Part shown: in pieces, positions 1-6,761 of the stretch
How positions within the stretch are numbered: the first letter of the stretch is position 1
Layout: every line of letters begins with the position of its first letter
Assembly (NCBI GenBank): GCA_003451975.1
Contig: DMIX01000071.1
Span: 1-6,761, forward strand
Direction of reading: 5' to 3'
Source: Propionibacteriaceae bacterium
Lineage (GTDB): Bacteria > Actinomycetota > Actinomycetes > Propionibacteriales > Propionibacteriaceae
Length of the DNA: 6,761 nucleotides
Made by a program: the position numbers and the translations under genes
The notes under the pieces: model-generated
Seen by the model: the letters and a program-made list of their open reading frames with translations, nothing else
What the model was told of the DNA's origin: nothing
Database searches by the model: none

Positions 1-1
1 G

Positions 2-859
2 TTGATCTCCAAGACCCCGAAGTCACGCCAGACTCTGCTGTTCTCGGCCACCATGCCGTCGGCTGTGGTCGCGTTGGCCCGGATGCACCTGAATCAGCCG
101 GTGAACGTGCGTGCCGAGACCAAGGACGCCCAACTCACGGTTCCTGACACCACCCAGTTCGTTTACCAGGCCCATGACCTGGACAAGCCGGAGATCGTCG
201 GCAAGCTGCTGCAATCCCCGCAATGCACGCGCACCATCGTGTTCACTCGGACCAAGCGCGCCGCGCAGCGGCTCGCCGATGAACTCGTCGATCGCGGCTT
301 CTCGGCCACCTCCATCCACGGCGATCTGAATCAGGCCGCCCGAGAAAAGGCCTTGAAGAAGTTCCGCGAAGGCAAGGTCAACACGCTGGTCGCTACCGAT
401 GTCGCGGCCCGCGGTATCGACATCACCGATGTCAGCCATGTGGTCAACTACGAGTGCCCTGATTCGGAAATGACCTACGTCCACCGCATCGGACGCACTG
501 GTCGCGCCGGCGCCAAGGGGGTTGCGGTGACACTAGTGGACTGGGCCGATGTGACCCGCTGGAAGGTCATCAACAAGGCTCTGGGTCTGGATTTCCCCGA
601 GTTGGTCGAGACCTATTCGACCTCACCGAAGCTCTCCGCCGATCTGCAGATTCCCGAGGGCACCCGTGGCCGGATCAAAGCCGCCGAGCCGCGCGAACCC
701 AAACCGCACCACGGCCACGAGCACAAGGCCGGCGGCCACAAGGATGGCCATCACGGCCAAGCCGAGAAGAAGGCCGACCGCCCCAAGCGCCGCCGAAATC
801 GTCAGCGACTGCGCAACGGCAAGCCGATCAGTGGCGCCGAGGCACCAGCGGCTCAGTAG
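2..859 (+). CDS. DEAD-box ATP-dependent RNA helicase, C-terminal part (5' end outside window)
   Basis: This is the C-terminal part of a superfamily 2 RNA helicase, which uses ATP to unwind short RNA duplexes in ribosome assembly or mRNA turnover. Numbering from the codon at position 2, visible motifs are III (SAT, residues 15-17), IV (IVFTRTK, 79-85), the SIHGDLNQ segment (104-111), V (VATDVAARGID, 130-140) and VI (HRIGRTGRAG, 161-170). The Q motif, Walker A and DEAD box are absent because the gene starts left of the window. The TTG at position 2 is therefore an internal Leu codon, not a start. After the helicase core, about residues 230-285 form a His-, Lys- and Arg-rich low-complexity tail, probably disordered and RNA-binding (inference). 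The subgroup looks RhlE-like, but the missing half prevents a firm assignment. The stop overlaps the trpS stop by 7 bp on the other strand. Confidence 0.95.
   Translation: MISKTPKSRQTLLFSATMPSAVVALARMHLNQPVNVRAETKDAQLTVPDTTQFVYQAHDLDKPEIVGKLLQSPQCTRTIVFTRTKRAAQRLADELVDRGFSATSIHGDLNQAAREKALKKFREGKVNTLVATDVAARGIDITDVSHVVNYECPDSEMTYVHRIGRTGRAGAKGVAVTLVDWADVTRWKVINKALGLDFPELVETYSTSPKLSADLQIPEGTRGRIKAAEPREPKPHHGHEHKAGGHKDGHHGQAEKKADRPKRRRNRQRLRNGKPISGAEAPAAQ
832..847 (-). terminator. Weak hairpin after the trpS stop, possible terminator
   Basis: On the minus strand TGGTGC and GCGCCA can form a 6-bp stem, including one G:U pair, around a CTCG loop. It begins 5 nt beyond the trpS stop codon. The + strand version has a C-A mismatch at the G:U position, so the helix is best in the trpS transcript. 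There is no U tract and the sequence also codes for the helicase tail, so chance is a real alternative. Confidence 0.2.
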
Positions 860-1965
860 ACCATGTTCATGGCCTGGCGTACCTCTGCCAGGGTGGCGTC
901 GGCAACCTCATTGGCCTGAGCGTTGCCGCGCCGCAGCACGTCGATCAACGCACCAGGGTCGGCGGCCAGCTCGGTACGACGCGCCCGAATCGGGGCGAAG
1001 AACTCGTTGACGGCTTCGGTCACAACCCGCTTCAAGGTGCCGCCGCCGCCGTCGCCGATGCCCTCGGCGACGGCTACCGGGTCCTGCCCGGTGCACAGTG
1101 AGGCCAGCAGCAGCAGGTTGGAGACCTCCGGGCGATTCTGCGGATCGTAGCTGATGTGGCGGTCGGAATCGGTGACAGCCTTCTTGATCAGCTTCGCCGT
1201 GGTGTCGGCGTCCATGCCGATCTCGATCACATTGCCCTTGGTCTTACTCATCTTGGTGCCGTCGAGACCGAGCACAGTGGAGGCAGTGCTCAACAGCGCT
1301 TCGGCCTGCGGGAACACCGGACGATCCGGGTCGACGCGCCCGTAGCGTTCGTCGAAGCGGCGCGCCACCACTCGGGTCTGCTCCAGGTGCGGCAACTGGT
1401 CCTTTCCGACCGGAACCAGATTGGCCTTGCAGAACAGAATGTCGGCGGCTTGATGCACCGGGTAGGTCAGCAGCAGTCCCGACATGGGCCGGTCCCCGGT
1501 TGCTTCCAGTTCGGCTTTCACCGTCGGGTTGCGGCGCAGTTCGGCGTCGGTAACCAGCGACAGGAACGGCAGCAACAGCTGGTTCAGCGCCGGCACCGCG
1601 GAGTGGGCATAGATCGTGGTGCGCGACGGATCCAAGCCGATGGCCAGGTAGTCGGCCAACATGCCCAGCACCCGCTCGTGGATCGGGCCGGTGCCGTCAC
1701 GATCGGTGATCACCTGGTAGTCGGCGATCAGGATGAAGGTGTCCACACCCGCGTCCTGGATACGCACCCGGTTCGCCAACGAACCGAAATAGTGGCCCAG
1801 ATGGAGATTGCCGGTGGGCCGGTCTCCGGTCATCACTCGGAAGCCCGACGGGTCTTTGGCGATCTGCGCCTCGATCTCGATGCTGCGGGCCTCAGTACGC
1901 CTCAGTGAGGCTTCCGAGGTCGAACCAGCCAGTTGCTCTCCGGCGTCAGCAGACGAGGCGGACAT
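853..1965 (-). CDS. trpS: Tryptophanyl-tRNA synthetase (divergent, second-type-like)
   Basis: This class Ic aminoacyl-tRNA synthetase activates Trp with ATP and charges tRNA-Trp in the cytosol. The 370-residue protein shows the HIGH-type motif HLGH (55-58) after TGDRPTG, and the KMSKS-type motif as KMSKT (238-242). It also has AADIL with Asp175, which aligns with the indole-contacting Asp132 of the Geobacillus enzyme, and PVGKDQ (186-190). Where the common enzyme has DQHAIT (His43), this one has DYQVIT (Gln84). With TGDRPTG, this resembles the second TrpRS type known from Deinococcus and some actinobacteria. The ATG at 1965 is preceded by AGAAGG about 11 nt upstream. This start gives an N-terminal extension of some 40 residues, with a low-complexity first part, ahead of the catalytic fold; Met45 would be too close to the active-site motif to be likely. 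The gene follows the PHP gene after 58 bp and may be cotranscribed with it. Confidence 0.96.
   Translation of the reverse strand: MSASSADAGEQLAGSTSEASLRRTEARSIEIEAQIAKDPSGFRVMTGDRPTGNLHLGHYFGSLANRVRIQDAGVDTFILIADYQVITDRDGTGPIHERVLGMLADYLAIGLDPSRTTIYAHSAVPALNQLLLPFLSLVTDAELRRNPTVKAELEATGDRPMSGLLLTYPVHQAADILFCKANLVPVGKDQLPHLEQTRVVARRFDERYGRVDPDRPVFPQAEALLSTASTVLGLDGTKMSKTKGNVIEIGMDADTTAKLIKKAVTDSDRHISYDPQNRPEVSNLLLLASLCTGQDPVAVAEGIGDGGGGTLKRVVTEAVNEFFAPIRARRTELAADPGALIDVLRRGNAQANEVADATLAEVRQAMNMVY
861..892 (+). terminator. Two tandem small inverted repeats after the helicase stop, possible terminator
   Basis: Directly after the helicase stop are CCATG-TT-CATGG (861-872) and CCTGGC / GCCAGG with an 8-nt loop (873-892). 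Either could fold at the 3' end of the helicase mRNA. No U tract follows, and the bases also encode the last residues of TrpRS, so this is a weak call based only on position and symmetry. Confidence 0.2.
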
Positions 1966-2023
1966 GAATCACTGCACCTTCTTCGTTGGAAAAGAACCGA
2001 GTCCAGACTTTACCGGGTCGGAT

Positions 2024-2890
2024 TCACCAGGTGCCGCCACGGGCCGCGATCCGGCGATCGAGTTCGTCCACCACCTCGACGGCGGTGGTATTGCAGCCCA
2101 GGAAGTAGCTCGGCTTCTTGCCACTGCCGTGGTAGTCCGACGAACCGGTGATGAGGGCCCCGGCCGCGATCAGCGGGTGCCGCAGTTCGGCGCGGGCCTC
2201 ATCGTCGTGATCGTTGTGATCCACCTCGATGCCGTCCACTCGTCCGGAGCCGACCAGCCCGGTGAGATAATCCAGATCGAGCACCCCCCGACTGGAGCGG
2301 CCCCACGGGTGGGCGATCACGACGGCACCGCCAGCGGCGGCCACCAGGTCGATGCCGCGTTCCAAGGGTGTCGAGTACCGCTCCACGAAGGCCGGCTTGT
2401 CGTCGGCGAGCCAATTGTCGAAGGCCTCCTGACGATCGGCGACATAGCCCAGTTCCACCATCGAATCGGCGAAATGGGGACGCCCGATCGACGGGCTATC
2501 CCCCACGTGACGCATCAGCACCTCTTTCGGAATGGGGACGCCACCGGCGGCGAGTTTGCCGAGCATCGTCTCAACGCGTTCGCTGCGCACAGCCCGGATT
2601 CGCGCCAGTTCGGCGGTCAGCTCCGCGTCGTCGGGCCGACAGCCGAATCCCAGCAGGTGAATCTCCACGCCGTCCTTGGCGCAGGAGATCTCGATGCCGC
2701 GAAGCACCCGAATACCGTAGACGTCACCGGCTGCCAGGGCTGGCGCCCATCCGGCCACAGTGTCGTGGTCACACAGGCCGACCGCATCCAATCCAGCCGC
2801 CGCAGCATTCGCCACCAACTCCGCAGGGGTATCGGTGCCATCGGAAACCGTGGAATGGGTGTGCGGGTCGGTTCGGTATTCAGCGGACAT
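2024..2890 (-). CDS. PHP-domain metal-dependent phosphoesterase
   Basis: This 288-residue protein is a polymerase-and-histidinol-phosphatase (PHP) fold hydrolase. All the expected metal-ligand motifs are present: HTH (10 and 12), Asp17 in SDG, DHD (from 41), Glu67 in GIEIS, His78 in EIHLLG, GRPHFA with His139, AHP with His194, and DYH (252-254). The order and length fit the YciV/RNase AM and nucleoside 3',5'-bisphosphate phosphatase group, which removes phosphate from nucleotides or trims 5' RNA ends. The true substrate cannot be read from sequence. I chose the ATG at 2890 because an AGGAG lies 4 nt before it and the H-x-H motif then falls near the N-terminus, as usual in the family. A GTG at 2914 would add eight residues but has no visible ribosome-binding site. 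The start lies inside the end of the glutamate dehydrogenase gene (11-bp overlap), which suggests translational coupling. A short Asp/His-rich loop (HNDHDD, about 225-230) precedes the last motif. Confidence 0.93.
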   Translation of the reverse strand: MSAEYRTDPHTHSTVSDGTDTPAELVANAAAAGLDAVGLCDHDTVAGWAPALAAGDVYGIRVLRGIEISCAKDGVEIHLLGFGCRPDDAELTAELARIRAVRSERVETMLGKLAAGGVPIPKEVLMRHVGDSPSIGRPHFADSMVELGYVADRQEAFDNWLADDKPAFVERYSTPLERGIDLVAAAGGAVVIAHPWGRSSRGVLDLDYLTGLVGSGRVDGIEVDHNDHDDEARAELRHPLIAAGALITGSSDYHGSGKKPSYFLGCNTTAVEVVDELDRRIAARGGTW

Positions 2891-5800
2891 CGCTCTCCTG
2901 GTTCTGGGACTCACTCAGCATGGCGCGCAACTGGCTCAGGCCAACGTTCATTCGAGCCACATCGGGGGTTCCGTCACACGCCTGCCGGATCGTCGCGACT
3001 CTGGTTGACACCCCGGGGTGGCCGGCCAACCAGGTGGCGACCACCGAGCCTACCCGTGCCTGTGGCGACACGCTCGCCAGCACCGACTCGGTCAGTTCGG
3101 CGTGAGCGGCCAACAGCTCGTCGCGCAGCGCGGCACGAGCCATGGCATCCCAGCGGATCTGGCGAGGCAGGTTGTCCACCCCGCCGAACATCAGGTCCAG
3201 CCCGAGGGCGTCGGCGAGTTGATAGTGAACCTGAGCCACGCGAAGCGGCGACTGGTTCACGGTGCGGGCCACCTGGACCACGCTCAGCAGGGTGTGGGCT
3301 TGACCGGCGGTACTGAGGTTTTCGGCCAGGTCGAGATTCACTCCGGCTTCGATCCAGCCCCGAGCATGAGCCACCTGGGCGTGAGCGTCGGCTCCCGCCA
3401 GCAGACTGGCCAGCAGCGGACGCAACTCGGCCACGGCCGGGCCATAGGTCGCGACAACGCCTGCCACATCCAGCGGCCCACGTTCGTGGTGGAGCAACCA
3501 CCGGGTGCCGCGCTCGACCATGCGTGACAGGGTTACCCGCAACTCAGTGGCCAAAGCGCCCGGGGTATTGCTGCGCCGCAGCCGTACTTCATCCAGGCCG
3601 GCATTGAAGATCGAGCGAGATGCCAGTTGCGCCCGAATGATGTCGGCCACGCCCGCGCCGGTCTCGGTGGACAGCCGGTGATAGGCGGTCACCCCTTGTG
3701 AGTTGACGAATCGATTCACTGCCACCGTGGTGATGATCTCGCGGCGCAACCGATGCGACGCAATATTGTCGCCGAATCGCTCACGCAACGGCTCAGGGAA
3801 GTACTGCACCAGGCGATCGGCCAGGTAGGGGTCCTCGGGCAGGTCGGAGGCGAGCACCCACTTCTTGATGGCGATCTTGGTGTAGGCCAGGACCGTCGCC
3901 AATTCGGGCCGGGTGAGGGTGGAACCAGCAGCGATCCGGGCTGTCATCTCAGCGGTACTGGGCAAAAACTCCAGCTTGCGATCCAGCAGCCCGGCAGCTG
4001 CCAATGTGCTCATCCAGGACTCGAACTGACCGGTGAGCCGCTGGGCGTTGAACTCGGAATTCGTCAGCGTCAGGTTCTGGTCGAAGTTGTGAGCCAATAC
4101 CAGCCGGGAGACTTCACCGGTCATCGAAGCCAGCAACTCATCGCGGTCGGGCAGCGACAGGCGCCCGGTCGCCACCTCGCCGGACAGCAGGATCTTGATG
4201 TTGACCTCGTGGTCGGAGGTATCGACTCCGGCGGAGTTGTCGATGAAGTCGGTGTTGATGCGTCCGCCCGCCCGGGCGTATTCGATGCGCCCCAGTTGAG
4301 TGAAGCCCAGATTGCCGCCTTCGGCGACGCAGCGCGCCCGCAGTTGACCACCGTCGACCCTCACACCGTCGTTGGCCTTGTCTCCGGCAGCCGCGTGGTT
4401 CTCGCTGGCGGCTTTGACGAAGGTTCCCACGCCACCGTTGAACAGCAGGTCGACCGGTGCCCGCAGAATCGCGCTGATGGTCTCGTTGGGCGTCAAGTGG
4501 GTCACCGAATCGGCCAACCCCAGCGCGGCGCGCATCGGCGCACTGATCGGAATCGACTTCGCTGCGCGCAGGAAGACTCCGCCACCTTCGGAGATTCCTT
4601 GATAGTCGGCCCAGGTGGTACCGGCGGTGGCGAAGAGCCGCTGTCGCTCAGCGAAGGATGCTGCCGGATCGGGATCGGGATCGATGAAGATGTGTTGGTG
4701 GTTGAAGGCTGCGATCAGCTTGAGCCGATCAGAGCACAACATGCCGTTGCCGAAGACGTCGCCGGCCATGTCGCCGATGCCCACACACGTGAACTCATCG
4801 GTGGCGGGGTCGAGGCCCATCTCCATGAAGTGACGTTTCACCGCCTCCCAGGCGCCACGAGCGGTAATACCCATCGCTTTATGGTCATAGCCCGCCGAGC
4901 CACCGGAGGCGAAGGCGTCACCCAGCCAGAAGCCACGCCGCACCGAAATCTCGTTGGCCAGATCGGAGAAGGTCGCCGTGCCCTTGTCGGCCGCCACCAC
5001 CAGATAGGGGTCATCGTCGTCGTAGCGAAGCACCCCTTCGGGCGGGATGACTTGTGAATCGACGATGTTGTCGGTCACGCTCAGCAGAGCGTCGATGAAC
5101 AACTGATAGCAGGCTTTGCCCTCGGCCAGCCAAGCCGCCCGATCACTGGCGTCGGGCGCCTGCAGCGGCACGAAGCCACCTTTGGCACCATCCGGGACGA
5201 TCACGGTGTTCTTCACCATTTGGGCCTTCACCAGCCCCAGGATCTCGGTCCGGAAGTCCTCGGGTCGATCCGACCAGCGCAAACCACCGCGGGCCACCGG
5301 GCCGAAGCGCAGGTGGACCCCGGAAAGCCGTGGTGAATGAACGAAGATCTCGAACGCCGGCCGGGGGTCTGGCAGGATGTCGAGTTCATCGGGACGCAGC
5401 TTGAATGCCAGCACCGGCACCGGATCGCCACCCACGAAGGCGTTGGTGCGCAGACAGGCACGAATCACTGAGGCCAGCGCCCGCAGGATACGGTCGTGAT
5501 CGAGGCTGGCGACCGCATCGAGCTTCTCGTCCAGCCGAGCCAGCCGGATCTCAATTTCCTCGGCACGCCGGGCAGGATCGCTGAAGGCTTCCGGATCGAA
5601 TTTGGCTTCGAAGGCTCCCACCAGGTCTGCGGCGATGTCGGGGTTGGCATTCGCCGCGGCAGCGATGTAGCTCTGGCTGAAGGGGATGCCGGTCTGCTGC
5701 AGGTAGCGCGACAACCCGCGCAAGACACTCACCTGCCGCCACGTCAGACCTGAGGGCACGACCAGCATGTTCAACGCGTCGGCCTCACAGCGCCCGGTCC

Positions 5801-6761
5801 AGGAGGCTTCGAAGGCTTCGGTGAAACGCTGCCGGGCGTCACTGTCCCACTGCGCCCCCGACGGCAGCCGCAGACCGAAGTCGTACAGGTGAACGGGGCG
5901 GTCGCGCAGGCTCCACACGTAGGGATTCTCATCGACCACTTCGACCCCGAGCGCACTCAGGTGTGGCATGACGGTGGCCAGACTCATCTGGGCGAAGGTG
6001 AAGACCTTCAACCGGGCATCGGCTGGATCGTCGGGATTCTTGACCGTGGTCATGAGCAGACTCAGGTCGGCGGCCTCGTGAAGCTGGTTGGCATGAATCA
6101 GATCGGCCACGGCCTCTGCCGGTGAGTAGTCGGCCTGATAGGCGCCGTCGAACTCAACACCGCGCTGCTCGCTAGGTAGCGTGGCCGCTCGCTCGGCGAA
6201 CTCGTCATCCCAGCTCAACGCCGCCTTGCCGATGGCGGCAGTGATGGCATCGACATCCGGATCGGTGAGCGCGTTCGGCGCGAGTCGAATCACGAAGAAC
6301 AGCCTGGTGAGGACCGACTCGCTGATCAGCGTGCGATATTCCACCTCGGTACCGCCGAGCTGCTCCAACAAGATGTGCTGGATGCGTAGCCGGGTGTCTG
6401 TGTTGTACCGATCACGGGGAATGAACACCAAGGCGGTGACGAAGCCGCCGTAGCGGCTGCGTCGCAGGAAGACCCGCGGCTGCCGACGCTCGCGGATGCC
6501 GACGATTGCCGATACGACCGGGAGTAGTTCCTCCACGCTGGCCTCGAACAGCTCATCACGCGGAAAATCCGCGATTACCTTGTGAAGGGCATTCCAGCCG
6601 TAAGAGTTCGGCTCGAAGCCGCTGTGCTGCAGCAGCTGGCGAGCCTTCTGTGCCAGCATCGGAATGCTCGAGATGGACTCGGTGTAGGCGTCGGCCGACA
6701 ACAGTCCCAGGAAACGATGCTCGCCCACGAAACTGCCATCGGGAGCGAAGCTGCGCACCGC
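2880..6761 (-). CDS. gdh: NAD-specific glutamate dehydrogenase, large (about 180 kDa) class, N-terminus outside window
   Basis: This enzyme oxidatively deaminates L-glutamate to 2-oxoglutarate and ammonia with NAD+ in the cytosol, mainly for glutamate catabolism. The window holds 1293 codons without interruption. Members such as the mycobacterial and Streptomyces enzymes have about 1600 residues, so roughly 300 N-terminal residues (regulatory, ACT-like region) are missing. The reading frame is open through the last base, and the GTG at 6758 is internal. Catalytic-region landmarks on the minus strand are GGLRWS (5271-5288), KAQMVKN (5208-5228), PDGAKGGF with the likely catalytic Lys codon at 5181-5183, and the glycine-rich GIGDMAGDVFGNGM (4740-4781) expected to contact NAD. 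A conserved block with EGGNLG and TDFIDNSAGVD follows at about 4190-4330. About 430 residues of helical C-terminal domain follow. In mycobacteria this class is inhibited by the FHA protein GarA; whether that applies here is not visible. It overlaps the PHP gene by 11 bp. Confidence 0.97.
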   Translation of the reverse strand, partial: AVRSFAPDGSFVGEHRFLGLLSADAYTESISSIPMLAQKARQLLQHSGFEPNSYGWNALHKVIADFPRDELFEASVEELLPVVSAIVGIRERRQPRVFLRRSRYGGFVTALVFIPRDRYNTDTRLRIQHILLEQLGGTEVEYRTLISESVLTRLFFVIRLAPNALTDPDVDAITAAIGKAALSWDDEFAERAATLPSEQRGVEFDGAYQADYSPAEAVADLIHANQLHEAADLSLLMTTVKNPDDPADARLKVFTFAQMSLATVMPHLSALGVEVVDENPYVWSLRDRPVHLYDFGLRLPSGAQWDSDARQRFTEAFEASWTGRCEADALNMLVVPSGLTWRQVSVLRGLSRYLQQTGIPFSQSYIAAAANANPDIAADLVGAFEAKFDPEAFSDPARRAEEIEIRLARLDEKLDAVASLDHDRILRALASVIRACLRTNAFVGGDPVPVLAFKLRPDELDILPDPRPAFEIFVHSPRLSGVHLRFGPVARGGLRWSDRPEDFRTEILGLVKAQMVKNTVIVPDGAKGGFVPLQAPDASDRAAWLAEGKACYQLFIDALLSVTDNIVDSQVIPPEGVLRYDDDDPYLVVAADKGTATFSDLANEISVRRGFWLGDAFASGGSAGYDHKAMGITARGAWEAVKRHFMEMGLDPATDEFTCVGIGDMAGDVFGNGMLCSDRLKLIAAFNHQHIFIDPDPDPAASFAERQRLFATAGTTWADYQGISEGGGVFLRAAKSIPISAPMRAALGLADSVTHLTPNETISAILRAPVDLLFNGGVGTFVKAASENHAAAGDKANDGVRVDGGQLRARCVAEGGNLGFTQLGRIEYARAGGRINTDFIDNSAGVDTSDHEVNIKILLSGEVATGRLSLPDRDELLASMTGEVSRLVLAHNFDQNLTLTNSEFNAQRLTGQFESWMSTLAAAGLLDRKLEFLPSTAEMTARIAAGSTLTRPELATVLAYTKIAIKKWVLASDLPEDPYLADRLVQYFPEPLRERFGDNIASHRLRREIITTVAVNRFVNSQGVTAYHRLSTETGAGVADIIRAQLASRSIFNAGLDEVRLRRSNTPGALATELRVTLSRMVERGTRWLLHHERGPLDVAGVVATYGPAVAELRPLLASLLAGADAHAQVAHARGWIEAGVNLDLAENLSTAGQAHTLLSVVQVARTVNQSPLRVAQVHYQLADALGLDLMFGGVDNLPRQIRWDAMARAALRDELLAAHAELTESVLASVSPQARVGSVVATWLAGHPGVSTRVATIRQACDGTPDVARMNVGLSQLRAMLSESQNQESDVR
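2894..2899 (-). promoter_or_regulatory. Ribosome-binding site deciding the PHP gene start
   Basis: On the minus strand AGGAGA lies here, with the AGGAG core 4 nt before the ATG at 2890. The alternative upstream GTG at 2914 has no purine-rich element before it, so this site favours the ATG. The site sits within the final codons of the dehydrogenase gene, so ribosomes finishing that gene could reinitiate here (inference). Confidence 0.6.

Noticed and set aside
23..484. Open frame of 153 codons on the minus strand opposite the helicase
   Set aside because: It is the antisense shadow of helicase motifs III to VI, with no independent support.
743..752. Perfect 10-bp palindrome GATGGCCATC in the helicase tail
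   Set aside because: It is a single short palindrome inside coding sequence, among several GGCC-rich His/Gly codon runs, and has no partner site or context for a regulatory role.
2007..2012. TAAAGT on the minus strand upstream of trpS, a possible -10 element
   Set aside because: It fits the loose TAnnnT pattern, but no recognisable -35 lies 16-18 nt upstream, so it is not distinguishable from chance. trpS may be read from the upstream genes.
1808..3316. Open frame of 502 codons on the + strand crossing trpS, the PHP gene and the dehydrogenase gene
   Set aside because: It lies opposite three genes with clear family motifs. The translation is rich in Arg, Pro and Gly with no recognisable domain, as expected of an antisense frame in GC-rich DNA.
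4665..4686. Short tandem repeat of a GATCGG-like unit
   Set aside because: It encodes the Asp-Pro repeat in FIDPDPDPA, a conserved part of the dehydrogenase family, so codon constraint explains it.
3753..5057. Open frame of 434 codons on the + strand inside the dehydrogenase gene
   Set aside because: It is antisense to the conserved catalytic region of the dehydrogenase. Its Gly/His/Val/Gln-rich composition mirrors the complementary codons and shows no domain.

Overview
The window is GC-rich and densely coding, with long actinobacterial-style ORFs. It holds four genes, two of them cut by the window edges. A member of the Actinomycetota is the best guess. The reasons are the roughly 180-kDa class NAD-glutamate dehydrogenase, the Arg-rich tail of the helicase, the style of TrpRS N-terminus and the base composition. 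I cannot name a genus from sequence alone.

Layout: positions 1-859 (+) carry the C-terminal half of a DEAD-box RNA helicase, whose start lies to the left of the window. It meets head-on a three-gene leftward block on the minus strand. In transcription order this is a large NAD-dependent glutamate dehydrogenase (6761 to 2880, N-terminus off the right edge), a PHP-domain metallophosphoesterase (2890 to 2024) and a tryptophanyl-tRNA synthetase (1965 to 853). The dehydrogenase and PHP genes overlap by 11 bp, and PHP to trpS is a 58-bp gap, so the three could be one transcript. The helicase and trpS stop codons overlap by 7 bp, so any terminator must lie inside the opposing gene. No other gap exists; no RNA gene, insertion sequence, CRISPR array or large repeat is visible.

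Function: this looks like core and metabolic chromosome, not an accessory island. Glutamate catabolism to 2-oxoglutarate, phosphoester hydrolysis by a PHP protein of the nucleotide/RNA-end phosphatase group, and charging of tRNA-Trp share no obvious pathway, so the clustering is more likely positional. I found no convincing undescribed system. The most notable point is that the TrpRS carries the signatures of the divergent second TrpRS type (TGDRPTG, and Gln where the common type has an active-site His), a lineage that includes antibiotic-tolerant auxiliary enzymes.
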